From Cryoendolithus antarcticus (lineage: Eukaryota > Ascomycota > Dothideomycetes > Cladosporiales > Cladosporiaceae): a stretch of 64,000 nucleotides of DNA. The translations under genes were made by a program, and so were the position numbers. Positions 34,752 to 43,825 of the stretch are shown piece by piece (positions within the stretch are counted from its first letter, which is position 1; each line of letters opens with the position of its first letter). The DNA lies in NCBI GenBank assembly GCA_002077065.1, contig NAJO01000008.1:248001-312000 (forward strand). The letters run 5' to 3'. The notes beneath the pieces were generated by a model. That model was given only the letters and a program-made list of their open reading frames with translations. It did not search any database and was not told the origin of the DNA.

Positions 34752-35261
34752 GACGGAGAAGGTGCTGTGTACAAGGAACCCATTACGCCCACAGGATCTA
34801 GCGAAGTGCAGCATTGTTACAAACAACAATGGGGAGAGAAGGACGTTTTGGCCGATCCTACGTTGGCTGTGGCGTTCGAAAGTTGCACTCTGGCCCCCCC
34901 AGGTCCGAACTCGATTCGGCAATCATCTGATGGATGCACTCGGATTGCCGAAGATATAATCAGTGTAACGTCAGCAGAAGCGTCGTTCTCTTCGAGTCGG
35001 CAACGGCTGCAAGATCCAACCGCCAGGACCAAGCACGCTGAACGTACAACGCCGCCGCTCTACAGACATCGCCTTACAAGCTTACGTGCAAGACCTTGAC
35101 GTCGACGGCACAGGAGTGCACGGCAGGGACCCAAATACTGGATCTAGTCAATCGTCGTCAGATCCAGTGTGGCGAAGGGAGTAGCCAGGATCCATCGAAT
35201 TAGCGCGGAAGAATAGAAGACAATAACCTGAATCCATGGGAGAGAGTCTCGTAACTCAGTG
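34752..35261. other. Intergenic, left edge of the F-box array
   Basis: 3' side of the MAPEG gene. No F-box remnant or other frame recognised. Confidence 0.45.
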
Positions 35262-35918
35262 TCACCGAGCTCGGCCATTTTTCAGCCTACACCTATACTC
35301 CCCAGTCTCCAGCTCGCAAAAGCTCCGTTTCGCATCAAACCCAACAAATCCACCCTCCTCCCGCCGGCCCTTCTCCAAGACCCTGTCGACGAAGTCTCCT
35401 AGTATCTCGCCATTGTAATCAGCATTACTATTCTGCGTTTTCGGTCGCCCACCAGTCTCCTTGCCCTCAACCGACCAGAGTCGTTTTCGACTTTGCTTGC
35501 CTGAGATGGGGTTAGTGATGTATGTTGAAGGCATTGCGTGGAGCTTGATGCTCTACTGGCCCCAGAGGTCAACGCAGTTCATGACCCCGGCGTGGGAAAA
35601 TAGTCGCATTCGCCGCGCACTACAGTGCACTGGCAGCTGGAAGGGGTCCAGGCGGAATTGCCACATCACTTCAGGGGGACAGTCCGTATAGGACGGCCAT
35701 GCTTCGGTCAGTAGTAGGGGGTTCATGTCCGTTACATCGTTGCTGTCGGGTGAGGTCTTGAGCCGAAAGAAGAGCCCTTCTTGCAGGGGTTTGGAGTTCT
35801 CGGTCGTTGTTTGGAAGGTTTTGTCCACCCGTTACAGTTGGAGAAGAGGCTTTATGTCGATATGAGCTAGAACTTGCTCGAGCAGTTCAGGGATGGTGAA
35901 GACTTTGGTGGTCGCCAT
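35262..35918 (-). pseudogene. F-box copy 1, broken by a stop codon
   Basis: Same layout as copy 2: a 358 nt first exon (35918-35561), a 60 nt intron (35560-35501, acceptor TCTCAG after a CACTAAC branch) and exon 2 (35500-35262). Codon 29 is TAA (35834-35832) exactly where all sister copies have Gln (in sister copies LLLSQRV, LLFAQRV); CAA to TAA is a C-to-T change in a CpA site. The intron donor is GCCAGT where sister copies have GT, so a weak GC-AG intron or a second lesion. The C-terminus keeps YNGEILGDFVDRVLEKGRR and GFVGFD. Initiation downstream would lose the F-box. I call it a pseudogene; transcript data could still show an alternative start or readthrough. Confidence 0.75.
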
Positions 35919-36123
35919 AATTCAGTGATGGTTGAGTCTTCCGAGAACATTAAGAGCTGGGACTAAGATGAGATGCAGAGTTGGAAGTAGCAAACATTTC
36001 TCGCACGCTGTTCTCGGATTCTCAGTACCACACACTGCCACGCCTACTTGAGCATCGACTCGGTTTCTACACATCCTCCAAATCAAGCGCCTGCCCTCCG
36101 AAGACTATATCCGTGCGACTACT

Positions 36124-36758
36124 CTAGTCCTGAATCCTCCAAGAATCGTCATTTGCATGCCAAACGGTCTCCTCGGAGTCAAACCCAAGGAAACCGAAGT
36201 ACTCCCGCCTCTCTTCCTCCAGAGTCTTATCGCCGAACTCCCCGAGCGTCTCGCCCCTACTGTCGATATCGTATCTCGGCCCCTTCGCCGGTCTCTCGGC
36301 CAGCCACACCTCGGTCGTTGGCGTCCAGGGTCGGTGATGAGCTCTCATGCCTACAACCAATTAGCTTGCAGTTCGGGTGATCGGGTAGGGGAGTCTTCAC
36401 CCTGCAATATCCCGCATCTCATAGTCCCGGCGTGGGAGGACAAGTGCATCTTCCGCGCGCTTGACTCGGCGGCGAGGGTAAAGGGGTTGAGACTTAGTCG
36501 CCAACCCTCAGTGTCGGTACGTGGAGCGGAGTAGAACCAGCGCGGCTTCGTGAGCCAGGGGTTCATCACAAGTGGTCCGATGCGTGTGCTTGCGGGCTTC
36601 AGACGGAAGAAGAGGGTTTCTTGAAGGGTTCGAGAAGACTGTATCGTGGCGTCGAAGGTCCTGTTGACACGTTGGGCGAACAGGAGAGTGTCCATATCAA
36701 TGTTGATGAGGATTTGTTCGAGGAGCTCGGGAAGGGCGAGGACGGCTTGGACTGCCAT
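36124..36758 (-). CDS. F-box protein, copy 2
   Basis: Exons 36758-36401 and 36350-36124, across a 50 nt intron (GTGAAG..TTGTAG, branch GCTAATT), 194 aa. F-box at residues 1-45 (MAVQAVLALPELLEQILINI; LLFAQRVNRTFDATIQSS), then LQETLFFRLKP, the linker WRLSLNPFTLAAESSARKMH and a C-terminus with SRGETLGEFGDKTLEEERRE and FGFLGFDS. F-box proteins link substrates to the Skp1-Cul1 ubiquitin ligase; the divergent second half would be the substrate part. The frame upstream of 36758 is open but not shared by other copies. The intact frame and splice sites suggest a working gene. Confidence 0.8.
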
Positions 36759-36944
36759 GATGTGGATGAAGGGTGGATGTTTTGGATGGCGGTGAGAGAT
36801 GAGACTACTAGAGGAGAAGTGGGAGTAGCAGAAAGCTTTCGACACTACTCTACACTACGCTCGTGACGCAGCTGTTAAAGTAAACGATCAGCAGTGCCCA
36901 TTCCCTGCCGATGAAGCCTTGAATCGCCGCGCTGACTACAGTCG

Positions 36945-37595
36945 CTATTGCTGTGCTGACCTGCATGTCATAGTCCATGGGTCCGACGACTCAGCACCAA
37001 AGTCCACCAGCCAGATACTGTTCCTGAAGTGGAACCCTCGAAAGCCGATATTGCCTAGCCTCCTTTCGTTCATGACCTTGGCAACGAACTCCTCCAGCGT
37101 CTCGCCGTTGTAATCGCTGCTGTGCGTAGCCGTTTCCGAGCTCTCCGCGGGTATCGTCCATGTTTTCTCATGATCTGCATTGCTACCTGTGATGGTGTTA
37201 GCTGTGACCTTACTTCCTAGCCACGGTCAGCAACGGTTACCTCGGAGGATCAAGCATTGCATGATGCCAACATGGGAGGAAAGGTGCATCTTCTGTCTGA
37301 TGCATTCGGTAGGGATTTTGAAGGGATCAAGGGCGAACAACCAGGCGTTTGGACGACGGCGATCGCCGGTCAACCAGTCGGATTCTGTCAGGAGAGGGTT
37401 CATTGTTATCGTGTCGTGAGGGGTGCGGTAGGACTGGAGGCGGAGGAAGAGCTTCTGTTGTAGGGTTTCTGATGTCGAAATAATGGCGCTGAAGCGGCTG
37501 CTAACACGCCGGGTGACGAGAATGGTTTCTTGGTCGAGATGAATCAATATCTGTTCGAGGAGCTCGGGGAGGTTAAGGACTGTGATTGATGCCAT
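36945..37595 (-). CDS. F-box protein, copy 3
   Basis: Exons 37595-37241 and 37186-36945, across a 54 nt intron (GTAACC..ATCACAG, branch GCTAAC), 198 aa. Starts MASITVLNLPELLEQILIHL, aligned with copies 1, 2 and 4. The usual LLL(S/A)QRV is ILVTRRV here. Later blocks are LQQKLFLRLQS, AWLFALDPFKIP, RQKMHLSSHVGIMQC and the C-terminal DYNGETLEEFVAKVMNERR, GFRGFHF. The intron has the same position and phase as in copies 1 and 2. Intact. Confidence 0.8.
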
Positions 37596-37808
37596 CTTCC
37601 TGAGTATCTGGGGGCTTGAGAGCAAGTGTTGTGGCTAGGGGAACACGGGCAGGTCCAACGTGTCGACTCATTGATTGTGCTGTTGTTGCACAACATGCAA
37701 TGCAACCCCCCAACACAGTCACCTTCCGGACAGCATCTGGTGACGATCGTACTGATAGCACTGTAACTCTGTGCTAACTAGTAATACTGCAGAATCGGTC
37801 CTACCAAA

Positions 37809-38462
37809 TCATCTGCATGCGGCGGGTGCGAGCCGATTACTCGTCTCCCAATCGAAGCCTATGAACGGCGCCAGAGACGGGTGGAGTTCGTGACGGCGTG
37901 TGCTGACCTCCATTGTCTTGTGGATGAAGACTTCTAAAGTCTCGCTTTCGTAGGGAGTAAACTCGTCGTCGTCCCAAACAGTCGAGTACTTGCCAACTCC
38001 TGAGCCGCATGCGTACTTTTCTTTCCACACAGCTGAAGCATTGTCGCCTTCTAGAGCAATCGGCCCATGTGCCGTGTAAGTCATGCAGTCTTCCCCGATT
38101 AGCTCCGCATTCCTCAGTGTCATGGCGTGGGAGCACAGGTACATCCTTTGTCCGCTTGCATCCTGAGGGAGTCGAAAGGGATCGATTGCGAAGCGCCACT
38201 CGTCTCTCGACAGCGACTTGATGAAGCGTCCCCTTGTGTAAGGTTTCGTGAGCAGTGGATTGAGTGTCACTTCCGTGATGCACTTCGTCTTCGTGGCAGA
38301 TTTGGGGCGGAAGTAGAGTTTCTCCTGCAGGTCCTTCGAGCTTTGGATGACTAATTTGAAGTGCGTATTGACACGCTGAGAGAGAAGCAGAGTCTTCATG
38401 TCGAGGTGGCCCAGGATGTTCTCGAGGAGCTCAGGAAGCGTCAGCACTTCAACGGCGGCCAT
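37809..38462 (-). CDS. F-box protein, copy 4
   Basis: Single exon, 217 aa from the paralogue-aligned start MAAVEVLTLPELLENILGHL; the frame is open 15 codons further upstream. F-box core LLLSQRVNTHFKLVIQSS, then LQEKLYFRPKS and WRFAIDPFRLPQDASGQRMY. Where copies 1-3 have an intron this copy reads through with a longer loop rich in charged and aromatic residues (to about residue 165), then the shared PYESETLEVFIHKTMEVS and APFIGFDW. Loss of the intron together with the extra loop is unusual for the array. Confidence 0.8.
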   Translation of the reverse strand: MAAVEVLTLPELLENILGHLDMKTLLLSQRVNTHFKLVIQSSKDLQEKLYFRPKSATKTKCITEVTLNPLLTKPYTRGRFIKSLSRDEWRFAIDPFRLPQDASGQRMYLCSHAMTLRNAELIGEDCMTYTAHGPIALEGDNASAVWKEKYACGSGVGKYSTVWDDDEFTPYESETLEVFIHKTMEVSTRRHELHPSLAPFIGFDWETSNRLAPAACR

Positions 38463-38828
38463 TGTGTGAGCAGTAGCTGATGTGTCGTCGACATCAAAGG
38501 TCTCCATAGAACCGGCGCTCTTGCTATGTGTAGGAGTGTTGATGCAGCGAAGGTTCTTGGTGAAGCACAGACGTTGGCGCTAGTGGAACTGTGGGTAGGC
38601 GGCGAGGACATTGAGTCAATTGAAGTGAAGGGGCAGAAGAGAAGTGAAGCCGTGCATACTTCAATTGCTTTCAATACCTTTCCGTGTGCCACGCAGCATG
38701 TGCAATCACATGTCAAGCACTCGCCCTTCCGTCAGCACTATGGAACAGCGACTCCTGTCCTGACATGCGCATGACTGGGAGACTTATTCGATCGGCGTTC
38801 AAATATCAGGCCATGTGGCTGCGGGCTT
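38463..38828. other. Spacer between F-box copies 5 and 4
   Basis: Upstream region of copy 4. No F-box remnant seen. Confidence 0.5.
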
Positions 38829-39464
38829 TCACGACGAGTCTGAGATCAAATATGTTAGTGGCTGCTAAGTCCTCACTGTGTGAAGCACGAACCTTCGTCT
38901 GACTCTTCACGGTAGTCAAAGTCGCTCAGCTCTCGCTTTTTGCCATAGTGCCAACCCAATGGGAAATCGACTTCCGCCTCCCCATACTTCTACCCATGTT
39001 CCTCATCGAAAGACTCTGTCGTTTCGCACACAAATACGCCAGCCCTGCAGCCAATTTCGCTCAACGTATTCATACTCAGTGCCAATCGGCGGACAACGGT
39101 CCCTCACACTCCAGGAAAGTAGCATACGGCGCGCGCTTGCATGCTCCGGCAGCTCCGATAGATCAAACTTGAACACCCACTTCTCTGGCTCGCACGCTCT
39201 GCAAGAGCACGGTTGACGATCCTTGTGGCAATGAATAGGCGTGTAAAGGCGGCCTTCGACGAGAAGAGGATTGAATATATTCGCACCACGCTTGCCGCGC
39301 CCTGCCTTCGGACGGAAGAACAGCTTTTCCTGACATTCTGCTGAACCCCCGATAACTGCCTTGAATCTGCTATTGACACGCTGTGCCAGTAGAAGTGTCT
39401 TCATGTCGGCACGCGGGAGTATCAGCTCGAGAAGTTCTGGTAGGTTGAAAACTTCCATCGTCAC
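38829..39464 (-). CDS. F-box protein, copy 5, shortened N-terminus
   Basis: Model: exons 39464-39030, 38989-38893 and 38839-38829, 180 aa. It starts MTMEVFNLPELLELILPRAD and keeps LLLAQRVNSRFKAVI, CQEKLFFRPKA, WVFKFDLSELPEHASARRML. The second exon gives an obvious coding tail (EAEVDFPLGWHYGKKRELSD) ending DEDSS. Intron 2 is sound (53 nt, GTTCGT..TCTCAG, branch CACTAAC). Intron 1 is doubtful (only 40 nt with a GTGCGA donor), but some splice is needed to reach exon 2. A longer ancestral N-terminus from an ATG at 39557 (MASNKTPRLSQFQ) is cut by TGA at 39518-39516. Confidence 0.6.
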
Positions 39465-39840
39465 TCTTGCCGACGCTTTTTGTTCTGCTTCGTGCTCGGC
39501 GAGTTCGTGGCGTTGTCACTGGAATTGAGACAGGCGCGGGGTCTTATTGGACGCCATGATGTATTGATTTCGTCGCCACGTCAGAATGGTGTTTATGAGA
39601 GGTGAGTGAGGTGCAGACGGAATGGACTGTGGAATCTCGAGCTGACTCTTGGCCTTGCTGGCAAGAGAAGGAGCGACGGAGGCTCTAACATGAGTGGAGT
39701 GGATGATGAAGATGCGGACTAGTACCCGGCTTTGCATTGAGCGAGGCATACCGTGCGCTCAGCATGCACGACAAAGCTCTTGCGTCCTTCCTATCCTGAA
39801 CGGTGCATGCGTGGGTAATATGCTGCGGAGACTTCACGCC
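39465..39840. other. Spacer with the lost N-terminal codons of copy 5
   Basis: Holds the in-frame remnant from 39557 to the TGA at 39518-39516, then QRHELAEHEAEQKASARVT before the present start. The residues after the stop resemble the QRQRHERLH upstream of copy 6, which shows these were once coding. Confidence 0.6.
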
Positions 39841-40452
39841 TCAGTATCCCCCATCGCCTGCAAGCATGACCATTAGCGATGACACGCCACGAGACGCTGT
39901 GAGCCACTTACACGTACCTGTCTCAATCCTTCCCTTCCTGCGCTTACCGCGCCCATTTGACCAGCAAGAGGAGTCTCCACCTAGCCATTTCCACCCAGCA
40001 ACAGCAATGATCCAGTCATGATACTTCTCGGGATGATCTCTGTCATCGTCGCATTCCATGAACTCCGTATGCGCAGCGGGGTACTGCTCCCTCTCGCACC
40101 ACGACAAGGTCATCCTCCGTGCGCTTGCATGCGCTGGCAAGGTGGAGAGATCGAAAGCAATCAGACAATCCAAGGAGGTGAGCAGCATGTCAATGGACTG
40201 CCCATGAGAGGGCCCTGCAGCTGAGGCATGTCTGATGCGTGTCATCAGGAGACTGTTGACTGCGTCGACGCCGTCTCCCCCCCTGTGCTCTTTCAATTTG
40301 AAGAAGAGCTTATCTTGTAGATCAGGTGAACTCTCGATAATCGCCTTCCATTGCTTGTTGGCACGCTGTGAGAGCAGAAGAGTCTTCACATCGAGATTGA
40401 TGAGGACGGTTTCGAGGAGCTCCGGAAGTTCGAGCACTGCGGTGGCAGCCAT
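39841..40452 (-). CDS. F-box protein, copy 6
   Basis: Exons 40452-39918 and 39857-39841, across a 60 nt intron (GTACGT..TTGCAG, branch GCTAAT), 183 aa. Because the intron is a multiple of three and open, the unspliced frame ends at the same stop; sister copy 5 also has an intron just before its last few codons, which supports splicing. Core: MAATAVLELPELLETVLINL, LLLSQRANKQWKAIIESS, LQDKLFFKLKE, CLIAFDLSTLPAHASARRMT, then a basic tail GRGKRRKGRIETG. Confidence 0.75.
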   Translation of the reverse strand: MAATAVLELPELLETVLINLDVKTLLLSQRANKQWKAIIESSPDLQDKLFFKLKEHRGGDGVDAVNSLLMTRIRHASAAGPSHGQSIDMLLTSLDCLIAFDLSTLPAHASARRMTLSWCEREQYPAAHTEFMECDDDRDHPEKYHDWIIAVAGWKWLGGDSSCWSNGRGKRRKGRIETGTCKWLTASRGVSSLMVMLAGDGGY

Positions 40453-40773
40453 CTTCAGTGAATGCAGTCGTTCGTGGCGCTGGCGCTGGCGGCGAATGTT
40501 GAAGTGACCTGGAGTCGTTTGGCTTGTTGTTACGTGTTGAGTGGTAGAGTAGAACAAAGTAATGGGCTCCGTGGTATGAGCTCCTAGGTCGGGAGTAAAT
40601 GATTCGTGGATGGCATGAATGGAAGGTCACGAAACAATATGAGACCTTGCTTTAATTCACTGATCCCTCATGATCTCAATAGTAGCGCGTGCAATCACAT
40701 GTTCAGGGACGCGCCTCTGACCCCACCCCAGTCGTTCCTTTCACTGTTCCTCACCGCAGTTGTCGACCACACA
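40453..40773. other. Spacer between F-box copies 7 and 6
   Basis: Includes the open frame upstream of copy 6, which ends RRQRQRHERLHSLK and resembles the lost N-terminal extension of copies 5, 7 and 8 but lacks the matching start. Confidence 0.5.
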
Positions 40774-41428
40774 TCACTCTAACGGCATCCAAACCGGATT
40801 GGTCTGGATACAATCATCGCAAACGCACCAGAAATCTATCAAGGAAGGCGTCAGCAGTCTCATGCAAAACCGAAGGGCAGCTCAAACACACTCGTCGCGA
40901 AGACCCATCCTGAGACTGTTGGACCATTGACATGCCCATAGTTACCCTCAACGAAGCACATGCTTTCGCGGGGAACGGGGCACTTCCTTGGCTTACGATG
41001 CCGCGAGAGAAACATCTTGCGGGCGCTGGCATGCTGTGGCAGTGTTGACATGTCGAGAGTGTACAGCCAAGTTGTCTCCCTCTCGAAAGAGGGAGAGTAA
41101 TCCAACTCTTCTCGGGTGATGACATTTATCGGCAGTATCCTGCGATGCACTAAAGTGTGTTGATGGCATTGTCGTGAGTGCCGGGCGTCAATCGGAAGAA
41201 GAGCTTCTCCTGGAGTTCTGCGGAGTTGTCGATCGTACCCTTCCAGGTCTCATTGACGCGTTGCAACAGCAACAATGTTCTGATGTCAAGATGCGCCAGG
41301 ACCATCTCGAGAAGCTCGGGGATCTGGAGGACCTTATTGCCTGCGATAGCAGCGACTTTCCGCTTGACTTCCATGGTAGCTTCGTAGCTTTGTCTCTGGA
41401 ATTGAGACAGTCGTGGTTTGCGCGCCAT
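40774..41428 (-). pseudogene. F-box copy 7, one-base frameshift
   Basis: Exons 41428-40892 and 40835-40774 with a 56 nt intron (GTGTGT..TTGATAG, branch CTGAC). It starts MARKPRLSQFQRQSYEATM and has the F-box VLQIPELLEMVLAHLDIRTL. Near 41151-41155 one base is missing relative to copy 8: the frame ends NTL-stop, while the next frame continues HRRILPINVITREELDYSPS, TTWLYTLDMSTLPQHASARK and GWVFAT. The spliced length is one base short of a multiple of three. Exon 2 encodes FWCVCDDCIQTNPVWMPLE, sister to copy 8. A single assembly error in a run of three T is the main alternative. Confidence 0.75.
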
Positions 41429-42128
41429 GACAGAACGACCTAGGGGTTGGTTATTGGTCTTGCACTTCCGCGAGATGCAAGAGTCTTATGCTTCGCCAGG
41501 ATCGACATGGCTTTGTACCATCGGCGTTTGGCGCAATGTGGAAGTGACGAGCATAATGTCGGTCCGACCAGCAGGTAGACGACTCCAACGTCCTTTGTTG
41601 TCCATCTGTTTCTACGCACCGCCAACGGCCACAGGGCATCCCGTAGTGCTCGTCCACACAGCTGCTCGCGTTATCTTGCGAAGAGGTACCTACTTCGAAT
41701 GCACCGAGTGCGATCCGAGACCATGGGCGGCTGGATCGTTCAAAGACTACATCGCTGATTCTTTGGACGCTGCCGAGCGCTCGTTCGTCAGCGATCGCGA
41801 TGACAACAGTCAATAATGTGCACTAAGCTTAAGCGCCGGATTATCGAAAGGTGCCGTAAGTCCATGGTGGCGAATATCACCTTCATGTGCTCGGACTTCG
41901 CGCAATGCGCGCCTGGGCGAATTTTTTTGTACACCGCTATAGAGATCATACGGAAACCAATGCACTTGGCTTGCATACTCCACTTCCCCCGTCTACTGCG
42001 TGCTTTCCGACCTCAAGCTCACCATCAATGTCATCTTGCGTAATACCATTCATCCAACTGTAAGCCCACAGTCGATCGTGTCTGCCGCATTTCCCTGGCG
42101 CCATGATTCGATATGTGAGTCAGGCAAC
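41429..42128. other. Spacer between F-box copies 8 and 7
   Basis: A plus-strand frame at 41418-41816 with YFECTECDPRPWAAGSFKDY has coding-like composition but no recognised family and no splice support. No further F-box remnant seen. Confidence 0.4.
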
Positions 42129-42794
42129 CTAGCAAGTCAGCCAGACCGGATTCTCATCTACGCAAGCGTCGCAGCGGCACCAGAAGCCTGCGAATAGAAA
42201 CATCAGTAACAACCAATCAATACCTAGTACTGTTGAAGTCCTACTCGTAGAGAACACCCATCCCGAAACCTCTTTGTCCTTATAGCGGTCCTCGACGAAG
42301 TCCATGCTGTAGACTTCGGGCATGGGGCACTTCATCGGGCCGTACCCACAGAGGAACATCTTGCGAGCACTGGATTCCGGGGTAAAAGTAGACAAGTTGA
42401 AGGCGTAGAGCCACGTGGTCCTGTAATCCTGATGAGGATAGTATCTCGTCCCTTCCTTGAATTTGTAGTGGAATGTATCCGGCCGCACCCTGCGCTGCAC
42501 CAGCAGCGTGTTGAGCTGGTCCTTATGCTCGCCAGGTTGCTGGCGGAAGGACAGCTTCTCCTGAAGGGTGACAGACTGCTCGACAGTGGCTTGCCACATG
42601 GTGCTCACGCGCTGCGAGAGGAGTAGGGTCTTGGGATCGAGGTGCGTAAGGACTGATCCGAGGAGCTCGGGGATGCTGAGAAGGGCTTTGCCGGAGGTTA
42701 TCGCGGCCTGATGAAACGCGGCTTCCTTTGCCGCGCTGGCAGCCTCGAGGCGGTGGCGCTGGAATTGAGATAGCCGGAGGACTTTGGGAGCCAT
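42129..42794 (-). CDS. F-box protein, copy 8, with Cys-rich tail
   Basis: Exons 42794-42245 and 42187-42129, across a 57 nt intron (GTAGGA..TTCGCAG, branch ACTGAT), 202 aa. It starts MAPKVLRLSQFQRHRLEAAS; the F-box is ALLSIPELLGSVLTHLDPKT and LLLSQRVSTMWQATVEQS. Next are LQEKLSFRQQP, TTWLYAFNLSTFTPESSARK and a C-terminal exon with FWCRCDACVDENPVWLTC. The intron is a multiple of three and open, so an unspliced read gives a hydrophobic insert; the intron phase matches copy 7. The CxC..C tail is unlike the other subgroup and could bind metal (inference). Confidence 0.8.
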   Translation of the reverse strand: MAPKVLRLSQFQRHRLEAASAAKEAAFHQAAITSGKALLSIPELLGSVLTHLDPKTLLLSQRVSTMWQATVEQSVTLQEKLSFRQQPGEHKDQLNTLLVQRRVRPDTFHYKFKEGTRYYPHQDYRTTWLYAFNLSTFTPESSARKMFLCGYGPMKCPMPEVYSMDFVEDRYKDKEVSGWVFSTSRTSTVLGIDWLLLMFLFAGFWCRCDACVDENPVWLTC

Positions 42795-43204
42795 GCTTGA
42801 TGGAAGCTCGAGGTATGATGGTGTGTCAGACTGGTGTTCGATATCTGATGTGAGTGCTGGTGTAGAGTCGTGAAGGATTCTGGTGTGTGGGCTGGGCGAC
42901 TAGTGCACCAGCGTGCTCGCCAAAGTGTTCGTCATGCTGGCCGATATATTCGTCCGAGTTCACGAGCTCCAAGAGGTCGATATATCGTAGTTTAGCGTAG
43001 TGCCAAAATTACTCGTAACCGCTTACTGCACTAAACGAGATAGTATTCTCGCGATCGCGTATAGCCTTCTCCACGTCCGAGATCCATAATGGTGCCAGCA
43101 CCGTAGACTTAGGCATAGGCATGATCGGCGTAGCAATTAATGGGTCCATTTACAGTGATATTGGCCACAAATGTTCGCGGTCGGAAATGGCACGCTCGAA
43201 CGAT
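42795..43204. other. Intergenic
   Basis: Upstream of F-box copy 8 and downstream of MZM1. No feature seen. Confidence 0.45.
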
Positions 43205-43652
43205 TCAAAACACACTTCCCTTGATCTCCTTGAAGCTTTTCACACTTCCCTGCATCTTCTTCGCGCTCGCATTGTCGCCTCGTTCAGTATGCTCATGTAT
43301 GTGGAGCTTGTGATTGCCATTGCTTTGCAGCTCACCCTGTACAATGTTCTGTCGTAGTATCGTGATCACCCCCTGGACATGCTGCATCGCTGCGCCGGCT
43401 TCTTCCGAGCCTGACTGGAGATCTCTGGATGCCCGGAATTGATCACGCGCGAACTTGCGGGAGGCATGGAGGGTGGGTGTATCGCCTGCGTTGTGTAAGC
43501 ATATCGTGGGAGGGACACGGGAATGCCTTCGGGAGTGTACCTCTGAAGGCCGTGTAGGTCGCTCGCAGGAGGCGGCGATAGGTGTATAATACGGCCGTCC
43601 TGTTGTCTGCCTTGACTGCAGAGCCTGCTGCTCTAGTAAATCGCGTTGCCAT
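43205..43652 (-). CDS. MZM1: Mitochondrial complex III chaperone Mzm1 (LYR family)
   Basis: Exons 43652-43541 and 43485-43205, across a 55 nt intron (GTACAC..AACGCAG), 130 aa. The N-terminus has the LYR motif in LYTYRRLLRATYTAFRG. Exon 2 continues DTPTLHASRKFARDQFRASR and the helix HVQGVITILRQNIVQGEL, the family's C-terminal signature, then a charged tail. Mzm1 (LYRM7 in animals) holds the Rieske iron-sulfur protein in the matrix before insertion into complex III and affects mitochondrial zinc. Without splicing each exon looks like an unrelated short frame. Confidence 0.9.
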
Positions 43653-43825
43653 GATGAGAGAGGATATGTCTGATTATGCTGGAGTAAAGACGGACAGCCC
43701 CGAGTTCATGCATGTGAAGTCCAATGATGGAGGTGCACAGACCATCTAATAATTCTCGAGGCCAAAATAATTGTCTGCGGCTACAGTTGTCCTTCACCAC
43801 TACAAAACCACGAACACCATAAAAG

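Larger units (their letters stand above)
35262..42794 (-). repeat. Tandem array of eight F-box paralogues
   Basis: Eight related genes or gene remnants stand head to tail on the minus strand in 7.5 kb. All share an F-box core (pattern LPELLExxLxxLDxxTLLLxQRV, then LQEKLFFR) and a later W-x-F/L-x-(L/F)-(D/N)-P-F and SARxMxLxSH block. In transcript order from the right: copies 8, 7, 6, 5 form one group (ASARRMxLSW; original N-terminus like RLSQFQR), and copies 4, 3, 2, 1 another (C-terminus GETLxxF...GF). Diverged sequence but kept intron positions show old duplications. Confidence 0.92.

Noticed and set aside
35553..35555. Second in-frame stop (TAG) in F-box copy 1
   Set aside because: It falls inside the intron position shared with copies 2 and 3, so it is not an extra coding lesion.
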